Assembly (NCBI GenBank): GCA_015501595.1
Contig: JADNRX010000247.1
Location: forward strand, 18,551 to 82,550
Source of the DNA: Hymenopellis radicata
Taxonomy: Eukaryota > Basidiomycota > Agaricomycetes > Agaricales > Physalacriaceae
Reading direction: 5' to 3'
DNA length: 64,000 bases
The notes beneath the pieces were generated by a model, which was not told the DNA's origin, did no database searches, and was given only the letters and a program-made list of their open reading frames with translations. This document shows positions 20,634 to 29,911 of the stretch, piece by piece. The first letter of the stretch is position 1; every line of letters begins with the position of its first letter. Position numbers and translations under genes: made by a program.

Positions 20634-22592
20634 TCACACTTTGAACCCGCCTGTCAGTGCCATGACATTGTTCGGATCCACCCGCGCTTTGATCTCTCTC
20701 AGCCTCTCCAGATTGTCGCCAAAAAGCCTCTCGATGGGTACGTCGTACAGTGCGTAGTTGAGATACGGCGAGGCGTCAGCAACACGACGTTGTCCATCAG
20801 CAACAGCGACCCTCATGAGTTGTTCTGCACTTTGTCGGATGCTATCAAGGAAGAGGTTGTCTGTTGCCTCCGACACCCAGCTATACTGTATGAGATCCGG
20901 GGACGTGACGACCTCTCGAGATGGCGGCCATGCTGTCGGTGCGGTATTATGGGAAAAGTGGTTAGACAAAAACGGTTCGACGCCGTAGCCCACAGTTGCT
21001 TCGGGTACCACTTCAGTGAGGCGCTTACCCCAGAACTGTTATCAATAACATTGCGTTGACAGATGCCACGGAATCAGAGGAACGAAACCGCTTACTATAG
21101 TTTCGTTTATGACGGCCTTGAGGATTGCTGCCGAATGTTCCATTATGGGCACGGAGTGCAATATCGTTCTGGCAATATCCAAGTTTAGAGATGATGACGA
21201 ACTTCAGAATGGAGAACGAGCATCACCGGTTGTTCGGTCGACCGCCACCGCCTGGAAAGGTCGCGATGAGCTCACGATAACTTTTCGTACGAGCGTCATT
21301 CTCAGTGGAGGGGATATTAAGGAAGTCATCAAACAGTCCGTTGGGCGGCGTCGCGGCGTCATAGAAGGTCAGTACTCCGATAGTCGTCTGGTATTGAACA
21401 TATGTCAAGTGTCTATGTACATGAAGAGGTTGTTATTAAATAACTTACCTGACCGGCTGCGAAATTATGTATGATGTTGATTCCAGCTTTGGGGTCTGTC
21501 ACCTCTTGGATAAAGCGAACAACAGCGGCATGCACAGCTTCTACTTGCCCAAGACTGTATGCGATCAAACCGCCCCAAACATGACCTTGCGGATAAGCTT
21601 GGAAGACGATCTTCGTCACAATGCCCTATTGAGAATCTTAGCGTTAGTTTTTACTCGACCCCTTCACATGGCAGACTCCTTACAAAGTTGTTTAGGCTAC
21701 CCTAGAGAATCAGATGAGTACTGCGTTTCGCGTTATTGAAAGCACTCACTCTGAGAGCAAAGAACAGGTCTGGGTTAGATTCCTGCGTGATACTAGAAAT
21801 CGTGCCACTGGGATCAACCAGCTCGAGCTCCACAATAGTATCAAGGGTCAACCCGTGTTGATTCGTTAGCCACGAATACCCTGTTCCAGTTGTCACTCGT
21901 GCTCTGGCTCAATTGGAGACACATACCGCCACCAAGAGAGAATCCAGAAACGCCAACACCGGGAGTTCTTCCACCCACCACATTAACGCCATACGTCTCA
22001 AGAGCAGCGTAGACATCTTCCCAGAGTAGACCGGGACCAACAGCAACAGTTTGCGAAGCAGCATCGTACTCAACGGCTGAAAATCGGGAAAGCGCTATCT
22101 GGACACCCTCCGTGTCCGCAAATCCTGGATTACCATTATGCCCACCAGCTTTCACCTGTGAATGGCAAGCTCGAATAAGAACAAGTCAAACCGGAGGAGA
22201 GTAAAGCATTACGGCGAATGGGGTCCGCGTGGACCCTAGGATTTGAAGCTAAGGGGTAGTCAATTTGAGTGAACGACCACAGACCACAGAGGAAATGAGA
22301 GACAATTTTTCCAACATCTTCTGCTGTCCCAGGTTCGACGCTGCACAAGGATGGTCGCATACATGCTTCTGACCAGTGATATATATCACTTGTGTAATTA
22401 TTCGAGCCTGAAGTGAGATTTGAGTCCCAGCACTGCGTCGAGCAAACAAGATGGAGAGCAACCTGGGTAGTAAACATCGCTAGAGCGGGAGATCGCATGT
22501 TGTATGAGCCGACATGCATCTGTATCTGGGAGAGCTTCGACCGCCGGAGTCCAAGACAGTGCCAATGCTACAAAGAGATGAACTCGAGGCAT
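20634..22592 (-). CDS. secreted FAD-linked oxidase (berberine-bridge-enzyme-like), copy 1
   Basis: A secreted flavin oxidase of the VAO/berberine-bridge group, which oxidises alcohols, sugars or alkaloid-like compounds with O2. The signal peptide is MPRVHLFVALALSWTPAVEA. Later segments are SSDVYYPGSNNYTSDIYHWS, VKAGGHNGNPGFADTEGVQI (flavin-binding His in GGH), VNVVGGRTPGVGVSGFSLGG plus GYSWLTNQHGL, GIVTKIVFQAYPQGHVWGGL, and the BBE C-terminal PNYALYDV(P)...RVDPNNVMALTGGFKV. The position where plant BBE has the second flavin-linking Cys reads GVSGFSLGGG, without Cys, so only the His link is likely. About ten short introns fall at the same places as in copies 2 and 3, at 53 and 56 kb on the other strand. 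Copy 3 is the closer relative by eye. Confidence 0.88.
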
Positions 22593-23690
22593 GAGTACGT
22601 TGGGAAGGCAAGCATGATAGAAACTTCATGCATGTTATATGTCAATACCCTAGGGTCCGGTCTGTGTCGGAGTAAAGGACGCACAAAGTCCTCCAGGGCG
22701 GGAATATGGTATTATGGTTTAGCTTCGTACCTAGGTAAGCTCACTACCCCCGCCCCTCCCCGCTCTAGAATGTGTTTTAAACCTTCAACATTATAAGGTT
22801 GCTGCGGTTGACGTTGGGTTGACGGAAGGAAAATGAAAGACCAAAAAAGGAACAGTCAGCCGATGATCCGAGTCACGACAACGCGGCCGACAGTCACGTT
22901 ATCGCATTTTCGCCTTCACCCACCAAGCTCAGTGCTCACACAAAGCTGAAGGGAGAATATCCTCGACCGAAAAGACCAAGCGGGAAAGTCGATCGAGGAA
23001 ACTCAGTTCCGTTGGTATCTCGGTATCTTCCCAAGTCAAAGAAATCAAAGGTGTCCGAGTCGAGGAAATCAAATTGTCCGAATCGCGGGGGTGTTGGCCG
23101 GCACCCGGTTGCTTATGCAATCGGCCCGATTGGGAATGCACGTGCTCCCTATTTTTTATTACCTCCACCACGACGACGCGACTTGGCCATGTCTGGACTG
23201 CCTGACGCGTCACAATTCATTCGATACACCCCTGATGCATCTAGTTCTTTGTCTAAACGACACCGATATGCTTATTTACCGCAAATCCTCTTACAGTGAC
23301 CAATGCTCGATTCCACCGCCAAACCTGAGACCAAGTGGAGGTAAGAACGGGAAGAGGTTGAAGATGCGGGGACAGAGGAACTCTTCAACGTCACCGGTGA
23401 GAGTAGACTCTCGCGAGTGGGGAAGTTATACGATTTCGAGGACAGCCTAGAGCCACTCAGTACTCAGGCCTCAGGGCTCACACTTTTAGATGCAGCGAAC
23501 ACTGGTATTAAAGACATTTGTTTCCACTTCGAGTACATATTGATTGGTGAGTTGAGATAATGTATGTCAATCAAATACTAGTCATTCTGGAAGTCGACCC
23601 GCACACCAACAGGCGCGAGGCGCGGACAAAAATGAAAATAGACCTGGCTCGGCGTCAGCTGGGTTGCACTGCGCGAAAATATGACAGTCA
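22593..23690. other. intergenic region, no clear gene
   Basis: About 1.1 kb of short overlapping frames on both strands. Its only recognisable content is the dispersed repeat at 22872-22998. Confidence 0.4.
22872..22998. repeat. dispersed repeat, copy 2
   Basis: Partner of 5560-5678, with the same ordered blocks (TCACGACAAC, ATCGCATTTTCGCCTTCA, GCTCACACA, GGGAGAATAT, CCTCGACCGA). Confidence 0.6.
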
Positions 23691-24060
23691 CATACCGTCG
23701 CGGCTGTCTGCCTTAGACGGACACCATGTCCCCATGTCCTCACGGCCAATATCCCGCCAATGAACACTGACACGCCCATCGCGATGCTGATATTTCCGGG
23801 CAGCTTTTCCGGCACAAACACCTCTTCGCGCAGCCATCGCGAAAACACGGACTCATCGGGGGTTGTGCCAGGAAGTCTTCAGACTCGCGACACAGATTCT
23901 CTGCTTCCTGCTCCTCGACCCACCGCGACTTTGCGTCTGCAGCTTCTTCGGCTTCGAGACGATGCGCCCGAAGCTGGCGCGACCGGGGGCGGTCCACATA
24001 GAAAAGCTCATCACTTTCATCGTTGTCCCAGACGTCAATACATGCTGACTGGTGTAAGTA
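23690..24060 (-). CDS. small single-pass membrane protein (tentative)
   Basis: A minus-strand frame gives FSRWLREEVFVPEKLPGNIS, then IAMGVSVFIGGILAVRTWG, one clear membrane helix with a polar N-terminal side. A 43-base intron (GTGGGT...GAAG, about 23888-23930) would join it to an upstream exon reading DELFYVDRPRSRQLRAHRLE and EAEEAADAKSR. The layout (charged helix, then one C-terminal membrane segment ending in TWG) resembles small mitochondrial or ER tail-anchored subunits, but I cannot name one. The start codon is not resolved. A base shift just after TWG would be needed to end at a nearby TAA, so the 3' end is also unsure. Confidence 0.35.
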
Positions 24061-24117
24061 AAGACCCAGAGGAGAAAAAAGTCCATGGTACATAAATATA
24101 AGTTATAAGCATGAGGA

Positions 24118-24677
24118 CTAGTAGTGCTTGTTGTCCTTCTCCTTCTCCTCGTCATCGCACTTCTCCTTCTCCTCGTGCTTGTCCTTCTCGTCATCGCATT
24201 TCTCCTTCTCGTCGTGTTTCTCCTTCTCCTTCTCGTCGTAGCGCTTGTCGTGATTATCCTTCTCGTCGTGCTTCTCCTTCTCCTTCTCGTCCCTCTCATC
24301 GTCGCACTTCTCCTTTTCGTCGTGTTTGTCCTTCTCGTCGTGCTTATCCTTCCAGTCCTGAATACGCCGGCGTTAGCGGAAACACGTTAAGCGCAAGGTT
24401 ATATACGTACCACCCAAATTTTCTTGTCCTTGAAGTCTTTATCTTTAAAGTCCTTCTCCTCGCAGTCCTTCTCTTTGTCGTCCTTCTCCTTGAACTCCTT
24501 CTCCTTAAACTCCTTCTCCTTGAACGAGTCCCTGTAATCATAGTCTCCTCTGGCCACAGCGCGCACTTCCATGCCTTGGAGGCTAGGGCCAAGGTCGAGT
24601 GGCGCCCGGACTACTATGGCCGGGGCTGCGAGAGTCATCGCGGAGAGAGCTAAGACGGAGAGGACGTTGACCAACAT
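24118..24677 (-). CDS. secreted Lys/Glu/Asp-repeat protein
   Basis: Two exons (24411-24677 and 24118-24357, intron 24358-24410 of 53 bases, phase 0) encode about 168 residues. A signal peptide, MLVNVLSVLALSAMTLAAPA, is followed by a short normal segment (LDLGPSLQGMEVRAVARGDY). The rest is charged repeats: FKEKE x2, FKEKD, DKEKD, CEEKD, FKDKD x2, FKDKK in exon 1, and HDEKEKCDDEKDK-type units in exon 2, ending EKDNKHY. The repeats are pentads in exon 1 and longer HDEK/CDDE units in exon 2. Both exons keep the same unusual composition across the splice, which argues that the frame is real. Reverse-strand Leu/Val-rich frames here are shadows. Function unknown. The histidine, acidic residues and few cysteines could suit metal or polyion binding (inference). 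Confidence 0.75.
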
Positions 24678-25660
24678 GTTGACTGAGAGCGGACGAGCAG
24701 TCGAAAGACGATGTGGAAACCACCGACAGCTCAGTGCTTAAATACTGAGAGTAATGGCAGTTCGAGGTTGGGCCGCAAACATGAGTTTGTTAGGCAAACT
24801 GTGCGGACGTTGGAGAAAACACAGCGCAGTCACGTTTGGCCATGAACACCCGGTCACGTCGACTGCAGGATGAGACATTCGAGCGAGGCCTCACTGATGT
24901 TGTGGATACAGTCAGCCGTCGACAAGCTTGCACTTATGGGTCACTTGAGCAAAGAGAGGTCGAACGGACTGAAGAGGTTGCACAGAGAGCGAGCTTAGCA
25001 CCGAGAGGGACGGGCATGTCTGAGCGAGTCCAGAGACGAAAGGCTGATAGGTCTAGGATGGCATGCTTATGATATCCACGCAGGGAGCGGTCATGGACGC
25101 TCAAGCAAAACCCCGTAGACGCCCTAGCCAAGCCTTTGTCAATAACACGGTCATAATAACTTTTAGTCATCTGCATGCGCTGAATTCCAAGTTGAAGATG
25201 AGCATCGACAACACCACCGCCTTCGAGATAAAAGAAATAACACGTTGCTCCCAGTAGTATAACAGAAGGAACTCAATTGCTCGTCGGGATCAGTTTGAGT
25301 ACTGGAGTGCCGCACAAGTTGCTGGCAGCAACCTGACTTCAAGTTTCCCGATCCATCCGACTCGTCATGGCCTTATCCCACCAGATTTTGTCTGAAGCAT
25401 CCTTGGTATCCCCACGATGCCGTTCGTTCCTAGGCCTCTTGCGCACGCGTCGCGAGTAAGCTGACGCCTTCAACGTTAAAAGTCCACACCATCTCCCATA
25501 TAGCGCTGTCTTCTAAAGTCTAACGGCGTTCCTCGACTCATACCAGTACTTAGTTCGGACGTCTCGAACACTCAGTCCATGTGTGTGTGTGATTGAGAAT
25601 CATTGATACATTCATTTTGTCAATTAACGTCAAGCCCTCAGATCCATACGTGTACCATTC
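24678..25660. other. intergenic region
   Basis: About 1 kb, including the promoter of the Lys/Glu-repeat protein. A TTAAATA element (plus-strand complement near 24738) lies about 60 bases from its start. A 79-codon plus-strand frame at 24836 shows no recognisable features. Nothing else seen. Confidence 0.4.
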
Positions 25661-28600
25661 TCAAAACAGATCCACGACGCCTTTCCTCGGAGAGATGACG
25701 CCAACGACCTTGGCCTCAAAGTCCAACAAGGAACCCGCCTTCGAGACAACAAGATCATCACTCGGACTGGAGATACCCAAAAGCTGCTCCAGATTCGTCG
25801 TAGCCAGCGCCAACGCATCGGTTTTCGACAGTCCTGAGAAAGCGCTGAGCGCAGCCTACACCAACACCGGTCAGCTCAGCTGCGGTGAACGAATATGCAG
25901 AGGACTGACCCAGCCGACATCAAACCTTGTATTCCTCGCATACGCTTGTCCCTGTGTACCAATCCCGACGGTGATGTTGTGCGCGAGCAGGTATCCTATA
26001 ATCGTGTCATGCGAAAGTGGGGGACCAGGCATGCTAAAGAAGACTGTAAGCCGAATAATAAAGATAAATACTATGGGCGTACAATCGCCTTCCTTCCCAC
26101 GTATTAGGGAACGGACGAGAGGGAATCAAGACGACGCCTATACCTGCGCCACTTATCTCCGAAGCTAACAGGTGAGACTCTGAACCGCCCACAAAAGTGA
26201 TCTTGAGAGTTTCGCCTGTGCTAGCTTCTACTTCACTCTTCAGTTGGATCAGAGTCGCCATAACATCCGCACTATCAACATTGATGACCAGCGGCATGGA
26301 ACCCTACTATGGCATTGAATGCACGAAGAAATATATAAAGAGAGTACGGACCTGTCGGACTTGATCAAACGCAGGGCTATTCAATAAGAGAGCACGCAAG
26401 GCGGCTATTTGGGTGCTGACACTGACGCCGGAATTCATGGTCACAGCGACATGCAATGCGCCGACGCTCTGGACGATAGCACCCTTCTCAAGCTTGTGAG
26501 AAGAGCTTGTAGAGAAGGCAGTGCTGTAGCCAGAGATGAACGAGGAGCCTGATGGAGCTGTAACACCGGTGGTCACTCCCGCACGGTACGCTATGCTACA
26601 GACGTCTCAATATCTGGTCGACATTTGCGAGGAGAAATGAACTCACAGCATATCTCGAGTCTCGAATTGCAGGCCGTCGACAGCATGGATGATCGCGTCC
26701 GGACCCAAGATGGCAGGAACACTCCCAGTCAAAGCGTCAGGAACTGAACCGTCATTCGTGCTGGGCTCGCCCATAATGTGCTCGAGGCCTAGCGGGCTAC
26801 CGAAACTGATGAGGCCAGGTCTACGAGACGCGTTAAAGTTCTGGTGGGGAGTGAAACTTTGTAAAAGACACTGACGAGATAGAGCCGCCCTCCAGGTCAA
26901 TGAATTCGGCGGCAGCATAAGAAGGAGAAAATGCCTCAGGACACGATCCACTGCAGACAATGTTTCCACCTTTAACAACGACAACACCACCGGCGGCGTC
27001 GGACAATGTGTTAACGACAGCATTGTCTTGCTTCACAAACACATTCGAGACATTCGTGAACACCACAATGTCCGAAGTCTTTTGTGCGGTCAGTGGAGGC
27101 AGTCCATCGTACTTGACCGCATCCTTCGCTTCCTTCTCAAAATCAGGAGTTTCAGGAACTTTCTGGAAGACAGCAGGCTTTGTGACAGAGAAGGGATCCT
27201 CAAGCTGAGCGATACCGTCGATGAATACTTGCTTGGGAGTCGCACCAAGGGCAAGAGGGTGGCTGTCCCATATAACGACGTCGGCATCGTATCCTGTGAT
27301 CTCGTGAGTGCAAGCTTTGTCGCGAGGCACATCGCAACTCGCCTGTCCTAATAAATCCAACTCGGTGGTCCAAACCAGCCACCGTAGCGGGGGTCGACGT
27401 AACAGAAGCCAGAGCCAGGTTCTCGGGAAGACCATAGTAGTGAGCTTGTTGTGCTTCATGGAGGAGATATCGAGAATTGATGACAGGATGATCGCTCTGA
27501 CATAGTCGATTAGCCCCCAATCGACAAATAAGATGAAGGATTACCTTCATAACAACTTTAATGCCATTATCAGCCAAGATTTTTGGGGCAAACTCTGATC
27601 CACGGTAAGCTTCACGCTTATAACGTGCATTAGTTGCGAAGATTGCTGCAGCGGGTGGTCCACCTAACGCGCAACAAGAGAGTCGATAAGGCTCAAGTTA
27701 CAATACAATGCAAGGGCAATGTACCGTAGGCTTTCTTGAGAAGATCAGGAACAAGGTAGGTCTCATGCGCGTGATGGAATGCGGCTATCGAGAACTTGAA
27801 TTCGTTCGTCAACTGGAATGTGCAGGGTTTGAGCGGTAACAACGAATCAACTAGAAAGAGCACGTACCCTTACAATACCGTCAAGATCGACAGCCTCGTA
27901 GCAATGGTTATGGATCTAAGACTTGCTTGAGACCGAAGCTACGCGCGAAAGGTAGCGAGTATTTACCTTGACACGTCCTCTAAGCACGTCAACGAGAGCT
28001 TCCCATTGGAGATCTTCTGGAAATTCTCCAAGGCCATTCCAGTTTCCAGCCATAGCTGCGGAACAGTACGCGTCTTGTTTCTCCTTGATTTGGCGCGCCT
28101 GGTTGTAGGATTGACGGAAGTGCCAAATAGTGTCCATTCTTGTTTGATCATAGATGCGACCTACACGACGCGTCCGGATAAGCTTGAGACATGATTGGCA
28201 AACTTGTTTCAAAAAAACTAACTCGGATTCTCGCCACAAGCGTGCCTGGTAAAGATTACTACACACTCAAGAAGCTTCTAGACAGTTACATACTTCATCT
28301 GTCTCCATCGCGGAGGCAAAGAGGGGTCTACATTGGAACCATTGATGATAGAGTGAGGAGGCTCTAGCAACATCGAAGACGGTGACTTTTCTGCTGTAGG
28401 TCGGTACTTGATAACGAAGGCTTGTCCGCCGATTCCATTTGCTGAGCCAGGGAGGATGACGCCAGTAGTAACACCGCCGGCGACTACCGGTTTGTACGCA
28501 TCATCATGGGTGTTCAGCCCATCCAAGCTGCGTAGCCAAGGCTGCATATCACCCTTTAGCGAGTTGCCGTCAGATGCACCGTCGAGTTCAGGTAAACTGT

Positions 28601-29123
28601 ATACTCCCATGTGAGAGTGCAAGTCGAAAATGCTAATTATCTTGATTAGGTCAAGCAAGGACAAGATAACAGGCGCGTACCCTGGCGAAACCCAAGCACC
28701 CTCCGCATCGTATTCAACCAAGTCTGAATACTGCTCCAACGCGCTCGCAGAGATAGAGCCGACTTGTTGGATGAGCCCTCGAGCGAGAAGTAAGTCTCCC
28801 TTGATAACCTCGAGTCCGTCGACGCCTCCGGTCCAAATGGTCGCGTTCTTGATGTAGACCGGCTGAGTACCCTCGACGAAGCGGTCTGATTCAGTACGAC
28901 TCCAGAATTCAGGCGGTGGACCGGGTGTCATATCCAGCTGGCGACATTTTTGTAGAGTTTCCGCGGCGTGCAACGGTACTCGGGTCGACGAACCATCCAG
29001 CCGAGGACTCAGGACGAGGGTGCCAACGGACACAGCGCTCAATAACAACGCACCGCCGAACAAGCGATGTAGTTTCGAGCTCTTGTTAGCACGGTAACGA
29101 CTGAGCTGGGCTTTCTCAGCCAT
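25661..29123 (-). CDS. membrane-anchored double amidohydrolase (CE9-annotated family)
   Basis: A large metal-dependent amidohydrolase of the type annotated in Agaricomycetes as carbohydrate esterase family 9. From MAEKAQLSRYRANKSSKLHR an N-terminal signal anchor follows (LFGGALLLSAVSVGTLVLSP). The first amidohydrolase half has SDRFVEGTQPVYIKNATIWT, the metal-binding FDLHSHMG (HxH), VVAGGVTTGVILPGSANGIG, IHNHCYEAVDLDG, FHHAHETYLVPDLLKKAYGG and SDHPVINSRYLLHEAQQAHY. A second half repeats the fold in degenerate form (IDLEGGSI, PGLISFGSPLGLEH, YRAGVTTGVTAPSGSSFISG). It ends GVISPRKGVVDLF. At least a dozen short introns join in frame over about 900 residues. The N-terminal half keeps its metal ligands; the second half appears non-catalytic. 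The anchor suggests a lumenal or extracellular active site. Substrate unknown. Confidence 0.82.
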
Positions 29124-29259
29124 GGTAGTGTGGGAGAGCAGGAAGACAGGCCATCTCTCGCCAAGGGCTGAAGAGCTGCATACGAACAGGCACAATCGCG
29201 CCGAGAGCTCCGCCGGAGATTGCCATCTGACTTTCAATCAATCTTGCCTGCAGACAATC

Positions 29260-29410
29260 ATGGCCAAAAAGAAAGCAGTGGGATCCAAAGTATCGGCGGA
29301 AGCTGCGAAAAAACCAAGGCTGCAACGAAAACAGAAAGGAAAAGACAGGCGGCAAGTCCAAAGTACAAGAAGAGGACGACCATGAAGATCTGGAGGCAAT
29401 ACTAGAAAAG
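29260..29410 (+). pseudogene. 5' fragment of a Lys-rich gene
   Basis: MAKKKAVGSKVSAEAAKK opens a Lys/Ala-rich N-terminus. After a one-base frame change the sequence becomes TGGKSKVQEEDDHEDLEAIL followed by EK and a GT donor at 29411. The pattern (MAKKK..., Lys-rich, then DLEAILEK at an exon end) recalls the N-terminus of fungal Kelch-repeat proteins. That is a memory-based guess. No downstream exon follows; the sequence runs into the promoter of transporter copy 2, so this looks like a fragment cut by the duplication. Confidence 0.35.
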
Positions 29411-29521
29411 GTACTTATTCAGCTTTCAGTTTTACACGACTGCTAAACATGACCGATCAGTAGATGCGGTCCTTTCTCTCCACATGCTGCCGGACAGACC
29501 AGTGGCGTCTTGCTGCTGGTC

Positions 29522-29530
29522 TCCGGAAAT
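29522..29530 (+). promoter_or_regulatory. shared TCCGGAAAT motif (transporter copy 2)
   Basis: Exact copy of the cluster word, inside CCGGAAATTGGCACATCCGG, which differs from the 9314 block by one missing A. About 380 bases upstream of the transporter start. Confidence 0.5.
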
Positions 29531-29849
29531 TGGCACATCCGGCAGGCTGCCGCCATATGTCCAGTCCGAATTGGGTCAAACTCCGCGGAAATGGGTAATG
29601 AACGTCCAGGAGATCAAGCCCTGTCGGTCGACCCTGTTTGTTGCAAAGGTCGATGGCCCACATCTAGTCTCGTCGCCCGAGTCTTTGTCCGCTTTCCTCA
29701 CTCGCCCATTGAATACTGCTCGTTGGATTCCTCGTGGCGACGGATATTGAACATCCGAAACTGCCGGCATCCGCTCTTTTTACGAAATTTTCCAGAGAAC
29801 CTCACGATGGAGCGGATCACGATCATCTGGGCGACATGCCTCTACCTGT

Positions 29850-29857
29850 TATAAAAA
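29850..29857 (+). promoter_or_regulatory. TATA box of transporter copy 2
   Basis: TATAAAAA, 55 bases before the last base upstream of the ATG at 29912. The corresponding place in copy 1 has only CTTAAAAG (about 9744), a weaker element. Confidence 0.6.
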
Positions 29858-29911
29858 GGGATCTTCCCCACACCCGCTAATCCCCATACCCCACTTCCCC
29901 CATACGACGCA

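Noticed and set aside
24111..24653. Plus-strand frames rich in Leu/Val or Ser/Pro/Arg that look like membrane or SR-repeat proteins
   Set aside because: They are complementary-strand readings of the Lys/Glu/Asp repeats; only the minus strand has a signal peptide and a frame-preserving intron.
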